The notes under the pieces were generated by a model. It was not told the origin of the DNA, did no database searches, and saw only the letters and a list, made by a program, of their open reading frames with translations. Shown here piece after piece: positions 25,936-34,100 of a stretch of 64,000 bases of DNA (the first letter of the stretch is position 1; each line of letters opens with the position of its first letter). The stretch comes from Certhia americana. Its lineage: Eukaryota > Chordata > Aves > Passeriformes > Certhiidae. The translations under genes were made by a program, and so were the position numbers. Where the stretch lies: assembly GCA_018697195.1 (NCBI GenBank), contig CM031879.1, positions 47,098,134-47,162,133 of the forward strand, written 5' to 3'.

Positions 25936-27070
25936 CCTGACCTTTGACCTCTGACCTCTGATTTTTTGAACTTTAACCTTTCACCTCTGACCCCTGACCT
26001 TTGCCCCATGACCCTGACCTCTGACCTTTGACCTATGACCCGACCTCTGACCTTTAACCTTTGACCGTGACTTCTGACCTTTAACCATTGACCTCTGACC
26101 TTTGATCTCTGACCACATGATCTTTGACCTCTGACCACTGACATTTAACTTCTGACCTCTGACCCCTGATATGTGACCTAAGACTCCTGACCTTCTACCT
26201 CAGACCCCTGACTTCTAACCTTTGACCTTTTGACCTTTGACCCTGACCGTCGACCTTTGACCTATGACCTCTGACCACTGATTCTTGACCTTTAACCTTT
26301 GACCTCTGACCTCTAGTTTCTGACATAGGTCCTCTGACCTCTGACCTTTGACCCCTCCCCTTGACCTTTGACCCTTGACCTTCGACCCCTCAACCTTGAA
26401 CCTTGACCTTTTACTTTTAAGCTTTGACCCTAGACACCTGACCCTTGGCCTTTGACATTTGACCTCTGACCCTTGACCTTTGATCTCTGACTTTTGACCC
26501 CTGACCTTTGACCTCTGGGGGGCGCTGACATGTGACTTTTGTCCCTTAACACCCTGACCTTTGACCCCCTGAGATTGTACCTTGACACTCCTACCAGACT
26601 GCTGACCTTTGACTCTTGCCTTTGACCTTGACCCTTGACCCCTGACCCTTGAACCCTGACCTCTGGTCTTTGAAACTTGATTTTTTGACCTTTGACCCTT
26701 GACCTTTGATCTCGACCTCTGATCTTTCTGCCTCTGACCCATTAGCCCTGACATGTGACTTTTGACCCGTGACCATTATACCTTGACACACACCCCCTTT
26801 GACTCTTGCCTTTGACCCTTGACCCCCGACTTTTCACCCCTTAGCCTCTGACCTTTGACCTTTACCTCTGGACTTTAATCCTTGATCCCTTACCTTTTTG
26901 CCCCTGACCTTTGAGCCTGGCCATTTTACCACTGACATTTTACCTCTGACGTTTGGCCTCTGACCCTTTACCCCTGCCCTTTGACCCTTGACTTTTGACC
27001 TCTGACCGTTCACCTCCAATCTTTGACGTCTGACCCTTGACCTCTGACCTTTGACCCTTCCCTTTGGCCT
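25936..27070. repeat. Degenerate 7-bp tandem array, unit TGACCTY
   Basis: About 1.1 kb built almost wholly from TGACCTC, TGACCTT, TGACCCT and close variants, with short interruptions (for example ggggggcgctgac near 26517). The unit is mostly 7 bp with frequent 1-2 bp indels. TGACCT is the reverse complement of AGGTCA, the nuclear-receptor half-site, and one spacer base gives direct-repeat-1 spacing. A perfect TGACCTTTGACCT occurs at 25938-25950 and at 26022-26034, and four consecutive half-sites run from 26015 to 26040. The minus strand lacks stop codons over long stretches because the 21-nt superperiod reads GAG/GTC/AGA-type codons in every frame; those open frames are repeat artefacts. Whether any receptor binds here is not shown by sequence. 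Confidence 0.95.
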
Positions 27071-27263
27071 CAGAGCTTTGCCCCATAACCTTTTACCCCG
27101 AGCCCTCCCATAGCCCTAACCCCAGACACAGCCCTGCCCTCAGCCCTAACCCTCGATGCACACCGCAGGGTCAGGGTTGGGCTCAGCTGTGTGTCCGGGC
27201 TGAGGGGTGTGCTTTGGGATGGGGGTCAATTATAGGGTTAATGTTTGGGAGCGGGCACTCGGG

Positions 27264-27448
27264 GGTGATGGTGTCACACAGGGGTCAGGGTGCTGGGGCG
27301 GTGATGTCACACAGGGGCCAGGAGGGCAGGGCAGTGATGTCACACAGGGGGTGGGGGGGTGATGTCACTGTGTGGGTGGGGTGTAGGTGTGATGTCACTG
27401 TGTGGGTGGGGTGTATGTGTGATGTCACTATGTGGGTGGGGACTAGGA
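27264..27448. repeat. ~30 bp minisatellite containing GTGATGTCAC
   Basis: Six units, each opening with GTGATGTCAC or a variant (the first is gtgatggtgtcac), followed by a G-rich tail such as acagggg or tgtgtgggtgggg. Units are about 26-36 bp. TGATGTCA is one base from the CRE/ATF palindrome TGACGTCA; C-to-T decay of a methylated CpG would produce it. The plus-strand open frame across it is repeat-driven. Confidence 0.85.
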
Positions 27449-27549
27449 TATGAATATTAATGAGCCCTGCAAACCATATATAAAAACAAGAAAAAAAAAA
27501 TACGTCTGGTGCAGCAGTAAAATCTTTCAGGTGCCCAGGGAGGTTCTAC

Positions 27550-28045
27550 TGCTGGTTTGAAGTGTAAAAGAGCGAAAGAGAGTGAAAGAGAAAGAGAGGA
27601 GAGAGTGTTAGAAATAGAGAGACTTAGAAATAGAGAGCAAGAGAGAGAGAAACAGAGAAAGAGATTTAGAAATAGAGAGCAAGAGAAGCGGACTGGGAAA
27701 GCGAGAGAAGCTGAAACAGTTGGAAAGGGACTTAGAAATAGAAACTGAGTTAGAAATAGATGAACGCTGAGAAACAGAGAAACAGGAACACTGAGAAATG
27801 GAGAGAAACAGAGATAGAAATAAAAACAGAAAAAAAATGTTAGAGTTAGAAACAGAAAGAAACAGATACAGTTGGAAATAGAGAGAAACAGAAACACAGA
27901 AATACGCAGAAACAGAGGGATGGAGTAAGAAATGGTGACAAGCCGAAACACAGATGAGGAGAGACAAACAGAAAGAAATGGAGAAACATAAAATGAAAGT
28001 GAGGAACGGATAAATAGGTAAAGTGAGAGGCAAAGAGAGAAGAGC
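27550..28045. repeat. Purine-rich degenerate tandem array
   Basis: About 0.5 kb in which the + strand is overwhelmingly A and G. It is built from gagaaa-type units and a recurring ttagaaatagaga motif (near 27608, 27624, 27666, 27730 and 27750). The complementary strand is pyrimidine-rich and gives long Phe/Leu/Ser open frames that are compositional artefacts. Confidence 0.9.
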
Positions 28046-28112
28046 GATAGAAATGACTAAATCACACCAAATAATGACAGGAGCCGGGGGGGAGGTCGGC
28101 CAGCTCAGGGAG

Positions 28113-28246
28113 GATCAGGTTTTCCCGGCGCCGCTTCGAGTAAGAGGAACTGCGGCTTATCGCGTCAGAGGCAAACGACGGAACCTGCCAGAATCGCGAT
28201 AATCCGCAGTTCCCCGCACTCGAAGCAGCGCTGGGAAAACCAGATC
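28113..28246. repeat. GC-rich inverted repeat, 52 bp arms, 30 nt loop
   Basis: Left arm 28113-28164 and right arm 28195-28246 are reverse complements at 45 of 52 positions, aligned by eye without gaps. The outer ends are gatc on both sides and the inner ends are cgcg. Shared cores include tttcccggcgccgcttcgag against ctcgaagcagcgctgggaaa. A transcript of either strand could form a long hairpin. A partial third arm copy lies at 28579-28605. I do not recognise the sequence as a known snRNA, snoRNA or tRNA. Confidence 0.85.
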
Positions 28247-28288
28247 CCCCCTGGAGCTAGCCGAGCACCGGAGGTCCGCGTCAGCTGG

Positions 28289-28361
28289 CGCCCACAGTGA
28301 GGCCCGAACCCACGACCCTGAGATTATGAGTCCATTGCTCTACTGACTGAGCTATCCGGGC
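28289..28361 (-). pseudogene. tRNA-Lys-like pseudogene, anticodon position reads CAT
   Basis: A 73-nt tRNA-shaped sequence on the minus strand. Acceptor GCCCGGA pairs with TGTGGGC at six of seven positions (one G:T). The D-arm GCTC/GAGC is intact and the T-arm GTGGG/CTCAC pairs. The body matches tRNA-Lys (TCTCAGGGTCGTGGGTTCG). The anticodon stem is damaged (ATGGA opposite TCTCA, two mismatches) and the loop is CTCATAA, so the anticodon position reads CAT instead of CTT. Box A and box B are recognisable. The first TTTT on its transcript strand lies about 50 nt downstream, at 28236-28239, just inside the inverted repeat. It is probably non-functional. Confidence 0.7.
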
Positions 28362-28397
28362 CCTGGAGGTCTGGGGCAGCTTTCGCCCTACATGGGG

Positions 28398-28439
28398 CTT
28401 TTAATCTCAGGGTCGTGGGTTCGAGCCCCACCGTGGGCG
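28398..28439 (+). pseudogene. 3' half of a tRNA-Lys-like copy
   Basis: It starts at an anticodon loop CTTTTAA (TTT at the anticodon position) and continues through TCTCAGGGTC, an intact T-arm with ttcgagc loop, and a 3' acceptor strand CGTGGGC plus G. The 5' half is replaced by unrelated sequence, so it cannot fold as a tRNA. It is followed by the same ccagctgaggc spacer that follows the other two copies. Confidence 0.75.
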
Positions 28440-28461
28440 CCAGCTGAGGCTGACCTCCACA

Positions 28462-28534
28462 GCTCAGCTAGCTCAGTCAGTAGAGCATGAGACTCTTAAT
28501 CTCAGGGTTGTGGGTTCGAGCCCCACCGTGGGTG
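28462..28534 (+). tRNA. tRNA-Lys(CUU)-like gene, acceptor stem degraded
   Basis: A 73-nt copy on the + strand. The D-arm (gctc/gagc), anticodon arm (tgaga-CTCTTAA-tctca, anticodon CTT) and T-arm (gtggg-ttcgagc-cccac) are perfect. Box A tagctcagtcagta and box B ggttcgagccc are intact. The acceptor stem is poor: GCTCAGC opposite CGTGGGT has two mismatches and two G:U pairs. No T-run follows for at least 60 nt, so a Pol III terminator is missing nearby. It may be a chimeric or decaying copy; an active tRNA gene is possible but less likely. Confidence 0.55.
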
Positions 28535-28578
28535 CCAGCTGAGGCGGACCTCTGGAACTCAGCTAGCTCGGGGGGGGG

Positions 28579-28605
28579 GATCGGGATTTCCCGGCGCCGC
28601 GTCGA
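28579..28605 (+). repeat. Third, partial copy of the inverted-repeat arm
   Basis: Preceded by a run of ten G. It reads gatcgggatttcccggcg and continues to gcgtcga, matching the left arm at 28113 onward with a few changes. It directly abuts the broken BPIFC exon, so it marks the distal edge of the repeat block. Confidence 0.8.
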
Positions 28606-29346
28606 AGGCAATATACACTGTACAAGCACATAGATAAGTAGCTACAGAGTTGACCTTCCAGCTGTACCATACAAAGAAAGTAACAATTGTGGCCACTGTA
28701 AACTCTGTGGCCCTGAATATTCATGAAATGTCTGGACAAACTAAGCATGCTAGCAGATGTCTGAACTGATGCTTCCCCAAATGGAAGTTGGGGATAAATA
28801 ATTGAAAAAAACCCACAAAACAACATTAGTTGTCACGGGATATTTCCTTCTTAAGAAGTTTATTCAAATAGATTATTGTTGGATTGTAGTTAAATGATAA
28901 AGCATATCTCACCTGAAAAATAATTTCCCAGTGTATTTCTTAATTTGCAATCTTTCTCCCAGAGCCCTCCTACCTGCATTCTGTACAATACTTACAGTAG
29001 CCATGTGTGTGTTCTCCAGTCTGCACTGATTGTAGCGGAAGCCTGAGCCACTGACAGAGAAATGCCACTGCCAGGAATAAAGGAAGCAAAAGTTTCTGGG
29101 AAATCTACAGCATTAATTCTCAGCGTACAGAATAGAGAAAGGGGGATTATTAGACTGCAAGTCAAAATACTAAGAAGGACCTCTGATCACTGAAAATCCT
29201 TCTGCTATAAAAGGCAAAGACTATGCTTCAGTAAAAGAATTTCTTAGAAAAGACTGACCCATGTTTATTTTAGGAAAGAAGGACACTTATACCATTACAC
29301 CTCATAGCATCCTTGGAAAAAGAATCCTTTATATTTGGCCAGGGTT

Positions 29347-29421
29347 TCTTTTTTTTTGTTTGTTTTTGTTTGTTTGTTTGGTTTTTTGGGGGGGTGGTGG
29401 TTGTGTTTGGAGGGTTTTTTT
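29347..29421. repeat. T/G-rich low-complexity tract with (TTTG)n
   Basis: A T-run, several tttg units, a run of seven G and further T/G sequence, in the BPIFC intron between exons 28996-29118 and 30919-31029. Confidence 0.85.
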
Positions 29422-30013
29422 GTAATAAACTTTTCCTTGGGAGAAGAATGAACTCTTTAATGAGAAATCTTTTTGCCAGGGAAAGAATAAATCCATGCCT
29501 AATCTCAGATGCTACATCAATAAATAAATCCAGGTTGTCCAAATGCTAGCATTTGCTGAAGAACATCCAAGTTTTGTTTTCCCATTCTGCTTCCTTGCCT
29601 AAGCAAAGAGCTCTGATGAAAATCCATTTTTCTAAATTAAATCTTATTTGAATATTTCCCTGCCAAAACAAATATTTCTGATATTCAAGGATATTGTCTT
29701 GCAAATGGGTGTGGTGAACTGAGCTGAATATTGTAAAGATATCATGTTCCTCATTGTTCCCTGCTATCTGGCAGAGATCTCTGAAACAATTGCCTTTAAT
29801 CTGCTTTCCCTGGGGCAGAAGGCACCAGCTACTTTCAGTTAAAATTACCATAACCTTCCAATAATATCTCAGGCAGTAAGACTGCCTGATACCTTTAGGT
29901 ATCTTGTTTGCTGTGACCTAAAATCAGATTATACTCTGGGAAGATTGCCTATTTCAGGAACTATGGTTGGGGGAAAGAATTGGGGTTTTGAAAGTCATGC
30001 AATAATTTAGATT

Positions 30014-30252
30014 GAAATAGGACCTCAGGAGATTTTTCTGGTTCAACCTCCTACTCAAAGATGAAACAACTGAGAGACTTTACCCACCTGAGCCTTGAAC
30101 TTATCCGAGAATGCAGACTCCCCAGTATTGTCAGCCCTTGGTCTGATCCTTCCTGGAATTTTTTCCAAACTGAGGTACTTGATGTGACTTATGCCTTTTG
30201 CTCATCATTGTTTCAGGGTGTACCCTTGGAAGAATCTGGCTCCATGTTCTCT
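30014..30252 (-). mobile_element. Old CR1 LINE fragment
   Basis: Diverged CR1 3' region in a BPIFC intron: gaaataggacctcaggagat, ttcaacctcctactcaaag, later ttcagggtgtacccttgg and gaatctggctccatgttct, in consensus order with gaps. Reverse-complement orientation puts it on the minus strand. It is much more diverged than the copy at 18.2 kb. Confidence 0.6.
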
Positions 30253-31141
30253 TGGTTTTTTGTTTATAGCCTATTGGAAGGTGGGATTAAAAGCTGTAGA
30301 AAGATCTGCTTTTATATTAGTCTCTGTATTTGGAGAACTTGTAGGAAACTCTGTAAAATTGTTTTTCTATTGGCTGTTCCTGGTACAAAGATTTTCCTGT
30401 TCAGTAAACACTTGTGGAGCCCTATCCAATTAAAATGGTAATTTATCATGTAAATTCATCCAAAAATATTCTGTAAAATATTTTTCCTTCCTGCTCCATC
30501 AGCCCAGATAAATCATCCCCTGCACACACTTTCATCTTCTCCCTTTTCTGGCTTTTTGTTCATCAAACACAAACCTGTACTGCTACAGGTCTTTCATAGT
30601 AGCAGATTGTTAATAACACCAATTCTGCCCTCTTTCCCACTCATTTCCCCTGCTGTATCATAGCCATGCTTACACCTGTCTTGCCCTAAACTCTGATACA
30701 AACCAACTGAATAAAACCAGCCAAGGTGCTCCTGCAGAAGCTTTACAAAGCTCATCTCTAAGTGTAGCAGAACAAGTAGTTTTAAAACCAATCAGAAGCA
30801 GAGTTAGATGAACCACTAAAATTTTACATTGAACAAAACAGTGGCTGCATAATTATTGCAATGCAGTAATAAAAAGCTGTTTCATCCAAAAACTTTGAAA
30901 TTTATTTCCTTTACTTGCCTTGAAATGACATAGTTGACCTTAACAACTGAGAAACTCTCCTGTCCACTCCAGCTTGGGAAAGTCTCTTTCAATACTGCTT
31001 GCTTCAGGAGCTCCATTCTATCCTCCTGCCTACAAGGAGACATAGGAAAGCACATGCCTTGCATATTGGATCCAGGCACCTGAAGGCCCAGATATGCTGC
31101 TTAATAATTTAATCCTAATCTTCAACATAGTTTTTGCAACA

Positions 31142-31161
31142 CTCTATGATTCTATGATTCT
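31142..31161 (+). mobile_element. CR1 3'-tail remnant (ATTCTATG repeat)
   Basis: ctctatgattctatgattc is the 8-bp tail repeat that ends CR1 elements. Only the tail is recognisable, and upstream sequence is too diverged to align by eye. Confidence 0.5.
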
Positions 31162-31169
31162 TTCCTAGA

Positions 31170-34100
31170 TCTCTTTCAAACTACAAATATTCCCATCTAT
31201 AACTTCTCTTAGCCTCGCATATAAGCCATTTAATCTAAGATCCCTGAGTTTTATTTCATGTTTTAGAATTCATGTCAGGTTTCTGAAACTATTCTACTCC
31301 CTTCACTCATAATGTGGGTGACCTTGGGAAACACTTGATCATCGCCTTTACCTCAGATTGGCTCATGTCTGTTGGATGAAAAATTGAGTTATGGACTAGC
31401 AAGGCAATTTTTCTATGTAGTGGAAAAAGTGTTATATATGCATCTGAAGTGCTGGTATGTCAAATGAAGAACTACCTGAATTGTTGCTTGTGTACAGGGA
31501 GTTGTTTGAGTTTTAAAGACAATCCTCTAAAAAGATTTCTTTCTGTTTCTTTCACATCTGTTTTGCCACTTTACCTAAACCTTTACAGCCTGTTGCAGAT
31601 GTCTGACTTATTTCCTTACCTTCTTTCCTTGCTTTAAAGAGTCTAATTCCTTGAATGAGCCTTTCTTCTTTTTGCTCCTTTGATTAAGGACATAAACCTT
31701 TGATTAAGACATAACTAATGAATGATGTCCTGTTTTCAGATGTTTGTACTATAAGTGTATTTAGCTTTTGACCAAACAATTGCCGAATACAAAACACCTG
31801 CTTTTTTCATTGCCAGGCTCCATAGTATTAGAAAAGCAAAGAACTGAAATTTTTGATAACTCAACACTGGAATATCTTCTTATAAAATGCATCTTTTATG
31901 AAGGAGAAGTAAATTATGGTTCCCTGGGAATTCCTGTCTCCAAAGCAAAATACAGGCTCTCACTGAAATAACTTAAAGCTCTCTTATTACTGTCAGTGAA
32001 GGCAGCCAATGATCTCAGGTGGAATTTCTCTCAAAGTTCTTGTAGCAGACAAGAAGTAGGAAGGCAGAATCTATTGCCTCAGCCTTCAAATCTCACTAAG
32101 GGAGAGGATGTCAGGCACCAAGTTCTTTAAATATGAGAAATACCTTTGGGAGGGGCACTGTTAATCTGCTCTTACTACTAATGCAGGGATGTGCTAATTA
32201 AATCTGCTCATTCAGCACTTGGAAGGCCATGCAGACTGTCACGAGAACTCCTGTACTCACACTAAGAAACAACAGGCTGAATTCTCATTTCTAAAGCCAT
32301 CAGAGATGCCTAGGAAGAAAGGACGATCAATACTGGTTTGGGTGATTGATGTTTGCCCTGCACTTTTCAACTCCTCAGAAGCCTTTTAAACAATGCTCAT
32401 ACAGCAAAATAAGTGGAGCTGATCCTTGCTTTCATCTCAGTGGCATAAGCCCTTTTATTTTTCACCTCGCAAGTCCATTGTCTACCTGTCAGCATGTTCA
32501 GTACATAAATAACAATTAATCCTTAGTATGACCCAGTCTTTCATGAATTTGTGCCTTGTTAACCTATATTACTAATATTAATTTTGTAAACAACTGAAAT
32601 TCAATTACATGCTCTCCGTATCCATGGATTAAGCCTCAGGTAAGAGATGGTCAAAGTTAGTGCGAATAGAAAGAGTATGAAAAACATACTGTGGAAATTT
32701 TCTGTTAAGGGGCAGAATTATGGCAGTCACTAATTTTTTTTTTTTTTTTTAAAGAATAGCACATGCAGGTGCTGTCCCATGCCAAATGCAGGAGTGAGAG
32801 AAAAGGTGTGCAGCTGTTACAATTTTGTAAGCTGGCTGTTACAAAATTGTAAGCTTTTTTTCCCAATTTGTGTCTAAATATTGCACTTTAGGTCAGGTTT
32901 TTGACACTTCAAAAAAAGGAGCAATTGTATGACCATCTACTCCTGGTTCTAAGGAAGTATATAGGTATGAAGAACGCAGTAGAAACTACTGGGCTGTAGG
33001 AGAATGCAGTCATCAATAAAAGATAAATTCACACCTGGGATGCACACAAAAGAAAAGAAATAAATGAGGGAAGAGACAAAGAGTGTTCCTGGTGTGAGGT
33101 GACAAAAGGAATATATATATCATTTCAGTATTTAAGAAGCTTGTTCCTTCATTTCACCTCTATTAAGAAACAATATTCTGTATGTAGAGTATGATAAATT
33201 AATTTTTGGCAATGTTAGACATACCATAGTCCTGCCCGTTCTGAGTAATCTTTGCTTTAAACCCAGGATTAGCCTCAAGCCTCAACAACGGCCAACACAG
33301 CAGGAAAAAACACCATGTCTTTAGCATCTTCTCACCTTTGTCACAGATCTGTTAACAACATGTGTGATACAAATGCTTTCATAACTTATGTATATCATGA
33401 GTTGCAAAAAATCTGTATCCATGACTTCCCTCAATGAAATTTGGACAAGGATGGATAGGCAGGAGAACTTTAGTTAATGATTTTATTGCACAAAGCCATC
33501 ATTGTGGGAGCCAGCACAGATTTCTAATTCCTTGGATATCACTTCGGCAGGCACAAGCTGTTGGTGAGACTGAATGGTTCTGCTCCACTACCCTATCCTT
33601 TTCCCACACCCATGTCTTGGCTATTTTATTTTACCATCTGTCCTACCTCCTGCAGAGTGAGCATGACAAAATAACCCCAGTCAAGCAGAAGCAGGTCTGT
33701 CTTCCTCTATAACACCACCTTCTTTTCATACACACAGCCTCCCTAGGATACACCAGATTTGAGAGTTCCAAGGTTTTTCAACTGAATCTGCTGGTCTGAT
33801 AAAATAAGATAGGTCAGACACTGCTACATGAGATTGACTAAATGAGATTACATGAGAAGGGAATGTAAGGGTAAATTCAAAGCATGTGTGAAAATTACAT
33901 GGTGATCACAAAGGAATAGAGAAAGGTTTCCTGGCATGACAATGCAGTGGTGTGGCTGAATGCAATGCAGGCTCTGAGCCACTGCATGGTGGGACATAAC
34001 CACACAACACAGATTCACAAAAGCTGAGACAAACTGTTTCTTTCTGTGACACATCCCTACTACAAAAGTAAGGTTTCTTTGTTCAAAATTCTTGTACTGA

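Larger units (their letters stand above)
28606..31029 (-). pseudogene. BPIFC: BPIFC (BPI-fold family C) fragment, truncated by repeat block
   Basis: Three consecutive minus-strand exons whose phases agree. Exon 30919-31029 has the BPI-family N-terminal pattern (MELLKQAVLKE, P-x-x-SG-x-ES-F, KVNYV). Exon 28996-29118 reads INAVDFPE-x-F-x-SFIPG-x-GI and then ATISADWR, matching the human BPIFC pattern F-P-x-T-x-x-x-F-x-PG-x-GI...ISTDW. Exon 28606-28712 continues in frame (ATEFTVATIVTFF ... TVYIAF) and runs into the GC-rich repeat arm, reaching a stop soon after. BPI-fold proteins are secreted lipid-binding proteins. The position, divergent from FBXO7, matches mammalian gene order. The intron between the first two exons has a GC donor (AAG/GCAAGT) and no AG at the position the family spacing predicts. 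The signal-peptide exon and all downstream exons were not found. I infer a broken gene; a distant remainder cannot be excluded. Confidence 0.75.

Noticed and set aside
26215..26754. 179-codon minus-strand open frame rich in Gly-Gln-Arg-Ser-Lys
   Set aside because: It lies wholly inside the 7-bp array, and every frame of that strand gives the same heptad; no splice sites, start context or family similarity.
27457..28033. Long Phe/Leu/Ser-rich minus-strand open frames suggesting membrane proteins
   Set aside because: They are the complement of the purine-rich array; hydrophobicity follows from pyrimidine-rich codons only.
25936..28045. CRISPR-like repeat arrays
   Set aside because: Units are contiguous and degenerate with no regular unique spacers, and the DNA is vertebrate.
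28289..28361. Elongator tRNA-Met gene, from the CAT at the anticodon position
   Set aside because: The body is Lys-type, not Met-type, and the anticodon stem has two mismatches; it fits a decayed tRNA-Lys copy better.
28996..29064. Alternative minus-strand reading beginning Trp-His-Phe-Ser-Val-Ser-Gly-Ser-Gly
   Set aside because: It uses the wrong frame of the BPIFC exon; the other frame matches BPI-fold proteins and keeps phase with the exons on either side.
31816..31908. Plus-strand segment with a good acceptor (tttttcattgccag) and GTAAAT donor, open throughout
   Set aside because: No family match and no confirmed partner exons; BPIFC occupies the other strand nearby. Kept only as a weak possibility.
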